Virus record (IMG/VR): IMGVR_UViG_3300037247_000607
Coordinates: 1 to 39,865 of that record
Strand: one strand, 5' to 3'
Origin: a virus
Length of the DNA stretch: 39,865 nt
The translations under genes and the position numbers were made by a program. Shown here piece after piece: positions 28,019 through 35,938 of this stretch; position 1 is the first letter of the stretch; each line of letters opens with the position of its first letter. The notes under the pieces were generated by a model that saw only the letters and a list, made by a program, of their open reading frames with translations, searched no databases and was not told the DNA's origin.

Positions 28019-28486
28019 ATGCGAACTATATCCAACGCACAACTAACGACGAGTTCGGTAAATGAAGCCGACCTGACGCCGGGAAATGTGATCTACGACG
28101 ATTTGTGCCGCAAGTACATCAAGTGCAAAGCCGCGTCGTCGATTGTCACAGACACGGTGACTTATTCCCACGCAACAGCCGCGACAAAAGAAAGGGGCTA
28201 CTTGCTTCCGTGGGCGTTCGCCGGGGTGGCGGGGAAAAGCGACTCGGCAATCGGTTGGAACAAAACCGGCCAAAATATCACGGTCGGACACTTCTTCTGG
28301 TGCATGGTTGGCCCGATTGTGGAGCAAGTTGTTTCCGATGGCGTGATAGTCGTAGGTTCCAGGGTCTATGTCGCAGCTCTTGGGAAGGTATCAGCACTGC
28401 CCGATGGTTTGGAGGGTGCAAACCTCGGGACGGCGCTGACCACAGCTTCGGGGAACCTTGTAGACGTGCTTCGCCGGGACGGATAA
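28019..28486 (+). CDS. Decoration-like protein, tandem paralogue B
   Basis: 155 residues from ATG 28019 (GGAGG 28010-28014); GTG 28016 is too close to the binding site. Same modules as paralogue A: QLTTSSVNEADLTPGNVIYD, YIKCKAASSI, GHFFWCMVGP. Ends DVLRRDG, and a DNA remnant of this end is found after paralogue C. Diverged from A mainly in the middle. Probably a surface protein of the head. Confidence 0.67.
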   Translation: MRTISNAQLTTSSVNEADLTPGNVIYDDLCRKYIKCKAASSIVTDTVTYSHATAATKERGYLLPWAFAGVAGKSDSAIGWNKTGQNITVGHFFWCMVGPIVEQVVSDGVIVVGSRVYVAALGKVSALPDGLEGANLGTALTTASGNLVDVLRRDG

Positions 28487-28533
28487 ACGACAACAACAAT
28501 GGCATGGAGGCCAAAAACCGCACGGAGGAAAGA

Positions 28534-29016
28534 ATGAGCGTTCAAACATTATCATCGACGGAATTGGCGGTAGAATCTGACACGGAAGCGGACCTGAGAC
28601 TAGGGAACGTTGCCTATGACAACGAGGAAAGCAAGTGGGTTAAATGCAAGGCGGCAGCGGCGATTGCGCTGGGCGAAGTCGTGATTCCTGATGCGACCGC
28701 CGCGGTGCTTAATCGCACGTTCTACGTCCCAACGGTCGTGAAGTGTACGGGGATCGTCAAGACGGCGGCGATTATTGGTGTCGCTGTCACGGCAATAGAC
28801 AGCGGCGACTACTTTTGGGCGAAGGTCGGCCCGTACATTCTCTGTCTCGCGGGAACAACCGGGTCGGTCGCAACCGGGATACTTGTGTATGCTTCGGCAA
28901 CGGCAGGCGAAGTAGACGACACAGTAACAGGGGTCGAAGCGGGCGTCTTTGGTGTTTCCGTAACGGCATCGGGCGTGCCCGCCGCTGGACAGATTATCGT
29001 CCTGCGGCCAGTTTGA
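28534..29016 (+). CDS. Decoration-like protein, tandem paralogue C
   Basis: 160 residues from ATG 28534 (GGAGGAA upstream). Modules as in A and B: ESDTEADLRLGNVAYDNEES, KWVKCKAAAAIALGE, SGDYFWAKVGP. Ends IIVLRPV, after which the non-coding DNA still resembles the DVLRRDG end of paralogue B, so this copy has a new stop. Role as for A. Confidence 0.68.
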   Translation: MSVQTLSSTELAVESDTEADLRLGNVAYDNEESKWVKCKAAAAIALGEVVIPDATAAVLNRTFYVPTVVKCTGIVKTAAIIGVAVTAIDSGDYFWAKVGPYILCLAGTTGSVATGILVYASATAGEVDDTVTGVEAGVFGVSVTASGVPAAGQIIVLRPV

Positions 29017-29107
29017 CGTGCTACGCGGGGACGGGTAAATGCGTATTGTAGTCGGGTTTGAGCGGGGTGGTGGCTCCGCGGCATTTCTTGGTATACGGAG
29101 GTACACA

Positions 29108-29344
29108 GTGAAAATTGAACTGGAACTCACCAAGTACAACGTGATTACCGCGCTTTCGACGCGACGGATACGTGCGTTCGACAGCCTCGGCATCCCGTTG
29201 CCGGCACTCCCCGGCGATGTCTCTCCGGGGGACGTGATCTGGATGATGGAAGGTGAAGCCGACGATCTCGTTGAGACGGGGGTGCTCGAACAAGAGATAG
29301 TCGCCCCGGAAGTCTCTGGCGGCAAAAAGGGGAAGAAGAAGTAG
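29108..29344 (+). CDS. Small structural-region protein, unknown
   Basis: 78 residues from GTG 29108 behind GGAGG. Short alpha/beta body (KIELELTKYNVITALSTRRI, then PGDVSPGDVIWMMEGEADDL) and a Lys-rich tail (GGKKGKKK). Possibly a minor head component or assembly factor; no family recognised. Confidence 0.68.
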   Translation: MKIELELTKYNVITALSTRRIRAFDSLGIPLPALPGDVSPGDVIWMMEGEADDLVETGVLEQEIVAPEVSGGKKGKKK

Positions 29345-29366
29345 GCAACATCGGAGGACATGATTA

Positions 29367-30338
29367 GTGCTCTACCTTGTGAAAATGGTCGGGAACGTTG
29401 CGGTCGGCAGCGGCTGGTTCGGTGTCAGGACGGGAGCCCCGAATTGGGCTCAGTGGGATGAGGGTATCCTAACGTCCGATGCGAACTATTGCGGCACGAG
29501 AAGCGCGCCGAAAACCGAAACACAAAAGTTTCAGAAGCAACTAATATCAGGAGCCACGAACCTCCCGACCGATCTTGTTCGGGTGGTCGAGTTGCAAACC
29601 AAACTCCTGTACCGGGCGACGGACTTCATACTCATTGGTGGGGATGCCGACGCCGCCATTCGGACACGTTTCAAGATCAACGGATCGTTTCTCACTCCTT
29701 GGCCCAATCAGCAAGAAGTGATGGTAGACGACAACGTAGAACGGGTGTTGACGTGGCCGAAATACACCGGACTGGACTTCACCAAAGCCGAAGCCGAGGT
29801 GATGGAAACTCAGTGGCAAACGCTGGCGATGGGAAGTTGGGACGAGGGCGTGACGACGCTATACGCGGTTGCCGCCGAAGCGTGGGTTTACTACGTCAAG
29901 ATTCCGACGATCACGGCAGTGTCCCCAGACAACGGGACGGTGGACGGCGGAGATACCGTCACGATTACGGGCGAAGGTTTTCTGGACGCCAACCCAGGGA
30001 CGCCGGACGTGAAGTTCGACGGCGTGTCCGGCACGAATCCGAACGTCACAAGCGACGGGTCCATGACCATCGACACCCCGGCTCACGTCGCAGGCGCCGT
30101 CGATGTCACCGTGGACACCAACTACGGCACATCGTTGGCGCTGTCAGGCGGGTATCTTTATAGAGACTTCGACAAGACGATGGATGCCGCCACCGGAACC
30201 GAGAAAATCATTGCAGCTGCCACAGGAACAGAAAAGACGACTGCGACTGCTACGGGGACAGAAAAGGCGATCGCTTCGGCTACGGGTACTGAAAAAACTA
30301 TTGCAGCGTCTACAGGCACGGAGAAGGTGATTCCATGA
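29367..30338 (+). CDS. Ig-like (IPT/TIG) surface protein with five C-terminal 10-residue repeats
   Basis: 323 residues from GTG 29367 with GGAGGA upstream. Residues 1-178 form a unique domain; 180-265 read as an IPT/TIG Ig-like domain (PTITAVSPDNGTVDGGDTVT, ITGEGF, then VDVTVDT). Residues 271-320 are five tandem copies of a decapeptide of type xxxATGTEKx. Ig-like domains decorate phage heads and tails and bind cell-surface sugars weakly. Beside decoration paralogues and the adaptor, it may be a head fibre or neck appendage. Function inferred. Confidence 0.75.
   Translation: MLYLVKMVGNVAVGSGWFGVRTGAPNWAQWDEGILTSDANYCGTRSAPKTETQKFQKQLISGATNLPTDLVRVVELQTKLLYRATDFILIGGDADAAIRTRFKINGSFLTPWPNQQEVMVDDNVERVLTWPKYTGLDFTKAEAEVMETQWQTLAMGSWDEGVTTLYAVAAEAWVYYVKIPTITAVSPDNGTVDGGDTVTITGEGFLDANPGTPDVKFDGVSGTNPNVTSDGSMTIDTPAHVAGAVDVTVDTNYGTSLALSGGYLYRDFDKTMDAATGTEKIIAAATGTEKTTATATGTEKAIASATGTEKTIAASTGTEKVIP
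30177..30326 (+). repeat. Five in-frame 30-bp repeats encoding ATGTEK decapeptides
   Basis: Residues 271-320 of the TIG protein: five 10-residue units, all with TGTEK. The DNA units differ at many third-codon positions (GGA ACC GAG, GGA ACA GAA, GGG ACA GAA, GGT ACT GAA, GGC ACG GAG), so the peptide and not the DNA is conserved. Confidence 0.95.
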
Positions 30339-31021
30339 TACGCTCTGAGTTTCAAGATTTCATCCGCGTGCTTCTCGCCGAGAAGTCCGGCAACTCGGCT
30401 ATTACAGACCCGAACATTGATGACATGATAAACAGCGTCATGCCGTTTGTTTCCATAGCCGCGAAGCTGTTGACGTTCCGAACGATCGACACGGTTGTCG
30501 GCACAGACAGGTATTCGCTGCCGAGTGACTTTCTCAAGATGCAGAACGTCTACCTGCAGGTGGATGCGAACCGGCGCGAGAAGCTGATCTACCGAAGCCG
30601 TGACCAGTTCGAGGCGCTTTCTTTCGGGGCCTCTGCCCAGCAGGCCGAGCCGGAATACTATACGATCGAGTTGGGGCGCACCTCAAACACCGACGACACG
30701 CAGCCACCAGGCGACATCGGGCTCTATCCGGTGCCGAACACCGTAATAACCGATGGCATTGTGATCCGTTATTTTCAGCGGTGCGATGATATGTCGGCCG
30801 ACACTGAGTCCCCCGAACTTTTTGTTCACGCCCATACGGCGCTTGCCTATCGGGTGGCGATGAACCTCGCGTTCAAACTCAAAGACCGGGCGCTTGCAGC
30901 CGACCTGAACGCGCTCTATGAGCAGGAAATATTAGAACACAAGAAGCTCATGGCGTCCGATCAAGACGACGGGCCATTCTCGACGATTGATGTGATGGGG
31001 TACAGCGATTACCAGTGGTAA
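30335..31021 (+). CDS. Head-tail adaptor protein
   Basis: 228 residues, ATGA overlap with the previous gene. Helical with an RYSLPSDFLKMQNVYLQVD core, a TIELGRTSNTDDTQPPGDIG loop and a long C-terminal helix (ALAADLNALYEQEILEHKKL). This fits the phage adaptor/gp4- or gp6-like proteins that sit below the portal. The position directly before the gp10-like hub supports it. Family assignment by pattern and context. Confidence 0.72.
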   Translation: MIRSEFQDFIRVLLAEKSGNSAITDPNIDDMINSVMPFVSIAAKLLTFRTIDTVVGTDRYSLPSDFLKMQNVYLQVDANRREKLIYRSRDQFEALSFGASAQQAEPEYYTIELGRTSNTDDTQPPGDIGLYPVPNTVITDGIVIRYFQRCDDMSADTESPELFVHAHTALAYRVAMNLAFKLKDRALAADLNALYEQEILEHKKLMASDQDDGPFSTIDVMGYSDYQW

Positions 31022-31024
31022 ATA

Positions 31025-32962
31025 ATGGCTGACGCGAAGCAACAGACATATTCGGTGCGTGGCTGGCCGCTGGGATTAAACTCGTTCTCTCCAACTTTCA
31101 AGGTACAGCCTAACGAATTGGCCGTCCTCAAGAATCTTCGGGTCGAACAGGGCGGCTACCTCGTTCCGCGTAAGGGCTTCTCGAAATACGAGACGACATG
31201 GCCGGGTGGTGCGGTTAAGGGTGCGTATCGTCACGAAGAGACGGACGGCAACAAACAGGTGATTGCGGCGTCGGGGTCGGCGCCGGCCACGATTTACAGT
31301 GACGAGGGAGGCGGCACCTTTGCGAGCCGGACGACTCTCACCGAGTCGGCAGACGGATACCTACGATTCGCACAGTGGCGCGACACGATTTTCTGCATGT
31401 CGGACGCGGCTGATATAAAGGTATATCACAGGGGTGCGACCCCGGAGATACGCACCTCGGATATTTCTCATCCAGACCTAAATGCCATTGACAGTAACGC
31501 GCCGATTTCGGGCGGCAACCTTGAGGAATTAAAAACGTACACCTATCGCTGTACCGTTGACTTTGAGTTGGATGGAGATTTCCTTTCTGAGTCGGTGCCA
31601 CTTATCCTGTCGGGAGTTTCCTTTAATCAGGCGGAAGAAACCACAACGGCAACCAATAAACAAATTGAGATTAAGAAGGGGGCCGACAACCTCACTTCCG
31701 ACACGGTACAGATTAACATTTACCGCACCGAGGCGACCGACAGCGGGGTTATTTCCACGAGTAAAGACCCTGCGTTTTGGTTCCTGACCTCAATCACCAC
31801 TGCCGTGTTCAATGTTGCGAGTGTGGGTGATGTGCTGTTCACTGACGACGGGAACACGCCGCTTACGTTTGGAAGGCGAACCTCGAATATACCCGCTCAG
31901 ATATTCTACGGTGGATTCGATAAGCCGCCACGGTGCCGCTTTGCCGCGACCCACAAGAACCGTATGTGGTCGGCACGAACAACCGCAGACCCGCACTACC
32001 TGTATTTCTCGGAATACCTTGAGCCGGAAAGGGTGCGCGAGACGAGCTTCCTTCCGATTGGCTACGGTGGAAACAGGGAAGGCGGCGGGCCGATCACGGT
32101 CATTGCGTCCCTGATGAACCGCGAGTTGGTAGTCGCAAAGGCGAACGCACTCTGGCGCGTAGCCGGTGGCGATAACGAAACACTTCCCGGCGTACCGGAT
32201 TTCGAGATTGAGATGATTACCCCCGCCGTTGGGTGTATTGCCCCGGAGACGATGATTGTTGCCGAGGGGGCGTTGATGTGGCTCTCTCATCGAGGGGTCT
32301 ACGTCTATGACGGTACGGTGCCGAAAGAGATTCGCACGCATGAAATCAGGAACATCCTCGAAGGCTTCACGGCCGCGCAGAAGAATGTTGCTTGCGCGAC
32401 CTATTATCCGAAGCGCCGGGAATATTGGCTTGCGATCGACACCACCGTATTGATTTACAGCTTTATTACCGATGCGTGGTCGGAGCACGAGTACAAGGAC
32501 GGAGGGACGGCGGTTGTTTATAATCATTTGCTTATGATTCAGGAAGGGGATGCGATCCCCGATATTCTCGGGTGTACAGACGCGGCTACCGCCGCCGACT
32601 TTCACCTGATGGACAGCGCGGACAGCGACAACGGGGCGAACATAGATTGGACGGCAACGACGGGAGCCCTTGATTTCAATCATCCCGACCAGGTAAAGAA
32701 ACTTGCGGCGATCATCGTGCTTCTCGAAACGACGGTGACGGTATCGGCAACTTTCATTCTCGACGGGGGAGTTTCTTCTTCTAGTCTTGGGAGTATCACT
32801 ACGCTCGCGTGGCAGCAGCGCAAGGCGTTCAAGATGGAACTTGAACGCATGAGTCACGTTGCAATACAAATGACCGGGAGTTCGGCGGCGACGGGGATCA
32901 GCATACAGGGAATTGAATTTAAGTACATAATCGAGGAAAGTATTCTCGTGGGGGACGACTAA
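31025..32962 (+). CDS. Tail hub / stabilisation protein, P22 gp10-like
   Basis: 645 residues, beta-rich. VLKNLRVEQGGYLVPRKGFS at the N-terminus, HKNRMWSARTTADPHYLYFS in the middle and GCIAPETMIVAEGALMWLSH, then RGVYVYDG, recur in P22 gp10-type tail accessory proteins that plug the portal-adaptor channel and carry the fibres. Blade-like repeated strands suggest a propeller-type body. The last 100 residues are variable. Supports podovirus morphology. Confidence 0.78.
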   Translation: MADAKQQTYSVRGWPLGLNSFSPTFKVQPNELAVLKNLRVEQGGYLVPRKGFSKYETTWPGGAVKGAYRHEETDGNKQVIAASGSAPATIYSDEGGGTFASRTTLTESADGYLRFAQWRDTIFCMSDAADIKVYHRGATPEIRTSDISHPDLNAIDSNAPISGGNLEELKTYTYRCTVDFELDGDFLSESVPLILSGVSFNQAEETTTATNKQIEIKKGADNLTSDTVQINIYRTEATDSGVISTSKDPAFWFLTSITTAVFNVASVGDVLFTDDGNTPLTFGRRTSNIPAQIFYGGFDKPPRCRFAATHKNRMWSARTTADPHYLYFSEYLEPERVRETSFLPIGYGGNREGGGPITVIASLMNRELVVAKANALWRVAGGDNETLPGVPDFEIEMITPAVGCIAPETMIVAEGALMWLSHRGVYVYDGTVPKEIRTHEIRNILEGFTAAQKNVACATYYPKRREYWLAIDTTVLIYSFITDAWSEHEYKDGGTAVVYNHLLMIQEGDAIPDILGCTDAATAADFHLMDSADSDNGANIDWTATTGALDFNHPDQVKKLAAIIVLLETTVTVSATFILDGGVSSSSLGSITTLAWQQRKAFKMELERMSHVAIQMTGSSAATGISIQGIEFKYIIEESILVGDD

Positions 32963-33126
32963 TGGAGAAAGAAAAGATGGAGGCGATGTGGCTTGGAATG
33001 ACCTGTGACGGGAAGAAGCCAGAGCGCATTATTTTTGATGGAATCACCTGGCATCTTGTTCCAGAGCGGTGGAAAGATGGGGCTTTAGAGGAAGAACATT
33101 ACGAACCCGTGGAGCATAGCGACTAA
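32962..33126 (+). CDS. Small structural-operon protein (54 aa)
   Basis: 54 residues linked by TAATG overlaps to both neighbours (32960-32964 and 33124-33128). Sequence KKPERIIFDGITWHLVPERW then a Glu-rich end. Compact beta-hairpin-like unit; the double stop-start coupling supports expression. Possible chaperone or minor tail factor; function unknown. Confidence 0.68.
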   Translation: MEKEKMEAMWLGMTCDGKKPERIIFDGITWHLVPERWKDGALEEEHYEPVEHSD

Positions 33127-33728
33127 TGGGGCGGTTTACACGACTACCTGATTTGCCGGTGTTGGTCACGCAGGACGATCGGGGCCTGGTTACGAAAGCG
33201 GAGGTCGATCCGGCCGCGGTTAATACGCTAAAGACGATTCTCACGCAGCAAATAACACAGGCCGAGGTTTCGGGTGCGCTGCACCCCGGACACTTGCGGC
33301 ATGTGAAATTGGAGAACCGCGTTGTCAATAAGACTGAGACGCTGATTGGTCACGGGCTGGAAAAGACGCCCCACTGGTATTTCGTGATCGTGAAAACGAG
33401 TGAGAACCGCCCGAAGGTAACAAACCTGCTGGCGAAGGAGGTTACGGCCTCAGAAACAACGATCGCGCACGGTCTTTCGGCGGCACCCGATAACTACTGG
33501 ATCAAAGTGATTGATGGGGGGGCTGGCGGCGGCTATGTATGGGAGAGCACGGCACCTAACGGCACGAACATTTTTCTAACCGCATCGGGGACCGTTGACG
33601 TGGACATTGGTTTAATCGAACAGATTGATACCCCGGCTTCGATTAAAGAGACGCGCCGGGCTGACGATACTTTTCTCTACCTTTCCTCGGACATGGTGGC
33701 GACGGTAGATATTCTCGTGGAGGCATAA
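33126..33728 (+). CDS. Tail-associated protein with an internally repeated domain
   Basis: 200 residues (TAATG start). Two similar units are visible: ETLIGHGLEKTPHWYFVIVK (from about residue 72) and ETTIAHGLSAAPDNYWIKVI (from about residue 112), both HGLxxxP followed by aromatic strands. The pattern (xTIxHGLxxxPxxV) is common in phage tail and fibre-attachment proteins. Ends in a beta-rich region. Possible fibre connector. Confidence 0.68.
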   Translation: MGRFTRLPDLPVLVTQDDRGLVTKAEVDPAAVNTLKTILTQQITQAEVSGALHPGHLRHVKLENRVVNKTETLIGHGLEKTPHWYFVIVKTSENRPKVTNLLAKEVTASETTIAHGLSAAPDNYWIKVIDGGAGGGYVWESTAPNGTNIFLTASGTVDVDIGLIEQIDTPASIKETRRADDTFLYLSSDMVATVDILVEA

Positions 33729-33729
33729 C

Positions 33730-34527
33730 ATGGCGCACACAGATATATTTACGCTCCCGAGCCCCTTCTCGGAGGACTTCAACCGGCGAAGGGAAGAAGG
33801 GAGAAAGAAGGCTGGCCTCCGAACTCTGTTGGGGCCGGTGGATGCACACGGGAACCGAATTAGTGCTCGAAGCATCGACCGGAGCCTTTTCAAAAATATG
33901 AGTGACGAGCAATTCGCGGCGTTCATTCGACGGAGGAACCAGGAGCAAATCTCACAAGGCGAAAAGTTCCGGGCCGGCATCGATCAGAGCGTTGTGAATG
34001 ATCCGGCCGTGGCCGACGCTATCCGCAAGGTCAATGACGCAAAGGCGTCAGGGAACAGACAGGATATGTTTCTGGCAATGGCGCGCCTCGGGTTGGTACA
34101 GAAGCAGGCACTCGACAGGCAGAGGCAGGCCGGGGTTATCAGTCGGGCAGCGAACGTGGCGATCGGCCAGCAGGTCGCGCAGGCACAGGCACAATTTCAG
34201 TCCAGCGCGGGTCGCCGTGGGCTGGCGTTCTCGGGCGTCGAACAGGCTGGGATTCAGGCGATCAATGCGGCCGGCGCCGGACAGGTTGCTTCGACGGTCG
34301 CAGGGGCACAGGCAGAGCTTTTTGAAGCACAACGCAGGGAGATTGAGGCGTTCGAGCGGGGCGTCTTTAATTTCATAACGGGCATGTTCACACTGGCCCA
34401 GCAAGCGGCGTTTCAGCAACAGCTTTTGAGGTTCCAACACGATCTCGAGGGAAACAATGACTGGGAATTTTGGTCCGAATTGGGCGGAAGTATAGCGAGC
34501 CTTGCCATCTTAGCGGCTATGCTGTAA
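33730..34527 (+). CDS. Internal virion/ejection protein 1
   Basis: 265 residues. Charged N-terminus, then Ala/Gln-rich helices (AIGQQVAQAQAQFQSSAGRR, AQAELFEAQRREIEAFERGV) and a C-terminal hydrophobic segment (LGGSIASLAILAAML). Ala/Gln-rich helical proteins with membrane-seeking ends in this gene position match T7 gp14/P22 gp7-type ejection proteins, which leave the head and form a channel across the cell envelope. Role inferred from composition and order. Confidence 0.65.
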   Translation: MAHTDIFTLPSPFSEDFNRRREEGRKKAGLRTLLGPVDAHGNRISARSIDRSLFKNMSDEQFAAFIRRRNQEQISQGEKFRAGIDQSVVNDPAVADAIRKVNDAKASGNRQDMFLAMARLGLVQKQALDRQRQAGVISRAANVAIGQQVAQAQAQFQSSAGRRGLAFSGVEQAGIQAINAAGAGQVASTVAGAQAELFEAQRREIEAFERGVFNFITGMFTLAQQAAFQQQLLRFQHDLEGNNDWEFWSELGGSIASLAILAAML

Positions 34528-34540
34528 GGGAGAGTAAACG

Positions 34541-35935
34541 ATGTCACACGCACAACGATCAGGCGCACAAGGATTTATTGGCGGCTTCCTTAGTGGGGGC
34601 CTTCGGGCTTATCTTGCCATTCGGCAACTCAAGGCACGGGAACGGGGGCAGGGTGGGCCGCCGCCCGTAGAGACACCGCCGGAGTTGACCCCACGCGGGC
34701 TGGAAATTGGCAACGAGGTCCGGCAGAGGATCGGCCAGGACCTCGGGGTTCCCGAAGCGTTTCCGCCGGGGTTCCAGTCACGCGAGATGGCGCTGCAAGT
34801 AGCCGAGCAAGAATCAATCGCTAGAGACGTGGCGCGGGCGACAGCCACAGAAGCCGCTCGGAAGGCAAACATCGAAGAACGTGAGATACGAGTCAAGGAA
34901 CGTATTGATGCTGTCGACCCGGATCAGGACGTGTCGCCACTTCTGCGGCAGCTCACGTTTGAGGCTCTTGGGGAGGACGTTGCCAGGTTGCTGGGTCCGA
35001 CGATCAGCGGGGGAGACTTAAAGGTACTTCGGGATCGGATGGACGACGCGAACGCTGATGCTGGCAGACCACCGAACTTCAAGAAAATCATGCAGGAAAT
35101 TGACCTGATTATTCCCTTCGGCACCGAGCCAGAACCTCGGGCCGGTGCTATAGAGAAACTGATGGCAGGGATTCACTCAAACCCTGTTGTCGCAGTTAAC
35201 GAGGCGCGGGGGGATACGGCAATCCGCAATTTTGCCCGTGAGTTTCCATCGCAATTTGCGGCGGGGGTCGCACGGGGCGCCTTCCATGAATCCGACCGAA
35301 ATGCGGGCTCAACCGAGAACCTGCAAGCGGTGAAGCACATTCCCGGTGATGTAGCTAATGGGCTTATCGGGGCGAATGAGTTTGCACCCGACCAGCTTGT
35401 ATCGACATCGGAACTTGTTGCAATGATTACAACACTCGCCGTGACCGACGACCCCGAAGAGTTACAGAGAATTGTTGAAGATCGGCTGGTTGAGATTTCC
35501 GGGTTTACAGGGGATGTTGGTGGCGCAGGCGGCTTACCGCCTGCCATCCCCGGGGCCGGGCCATTCAACCCCTCAAATCTACGGAGGATCGGTGCCATTG
35601 GGGCCGGTATCGCCGGGAAGGTTGCGCCTCATCTTGCCCCGACGGGGGCACCGTCGGATCGACTCCCGGTTCCACGACCCGGCGCGTTTGTTCCTGCGCC
35701 GTCGCCTGTACCATCGGACGTGTTTCCGCCGCAGTTCTCGTCGACGGTGATACCGGATCCGGGTGCTTTTGGGCCTCCGGCTCCGAGGCGCAGCCTTGTG
35801 CCGGGACCAATACAGGATTTTGCGGATTTTCGATTTCAGGTTCCGCGGACGAGCGGAGGTCCAACCCCTGACCAAGCTGCCACATTTGAACTCAATCGCA
35901 GGGCAGCCAGAAGGAAGAAAAAGAAGAGGAAATAG
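34541..35935 (+). CDS. Internal virion/ejection protein 2
   Basis: 464 residues. Starts with a small apolar glycine-rich stretch (GFIGGFLSGGLRAYLAIRQL), then helical acidic/basic coils (VAEQESIARDVARATATEAA), a middle domain and a long Pro-rich disordered C-terminus ending ARRKKKKRK. Lies between two other probable internal proteins, as in T7-like gp14-15-16 or P22 gp7-20-16 triplets. Could also be a minor tail protein. Confidence 0.6.
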   Translation: MSHAQRSGAQGFIGGFLSGGLRAYLAIRQLKARERGQGGPPPVETPPELTPRGLEIGNEVRQRIGQDLGVPEAFPPGFQSREMALQVAEQESIARDVARATATEAARKANIEEREIRVKERIDAVDPDQDVSPLLRQLTFEALGEDVARLLGPTISGGDLKVLRDRMDDANADAGRPPNFKKIMQEIDLIIPFGTEPEPRAGAIEKLMAGIHSNPVVAVNEARGDTAIRNFAREFPSQFAAGVARGAFHESDRNAGSTENLQAVKHIPGDVANGLIGANEFAPDQLVSTSELVAMITTLAVTDDPEELQRIVEDRLVEISGFTGDVGGAGGLPPAIPGAGPFNPSNLRRIGAIGAGIAGKVAPHLAPTGAPSDRLPVPRPGAFVPAPSPVPSDVFPPQFSSTVIPDPGAFGPPAPRRSLVPGPIQDFADFRFQVPRTSGGPTPDQAATFELNRRAARRKKKKRK

Positions 35936-35938
35936 ACC

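Noticed and set aside
30177-30326. Regular 30-bp repeats as a CRISPR array
   Set aside because: The repeats are contiguous without spacers, lie in frame inside a structural gene and vary at synonymous sites.
29367-30338. Diversity-generating retroelement variable region in the TIG protein
   Set aside because: No reverse transcriptase, template repeat or adenine-biased variation found in the genome.
31790-32869. Long minus-strand frame (359 codons) opposite the gp10-like gene
   Set aside because: Mirror frame of a well-supported structural gene, rich in Arg/His/Pro as expected for antisense reading.
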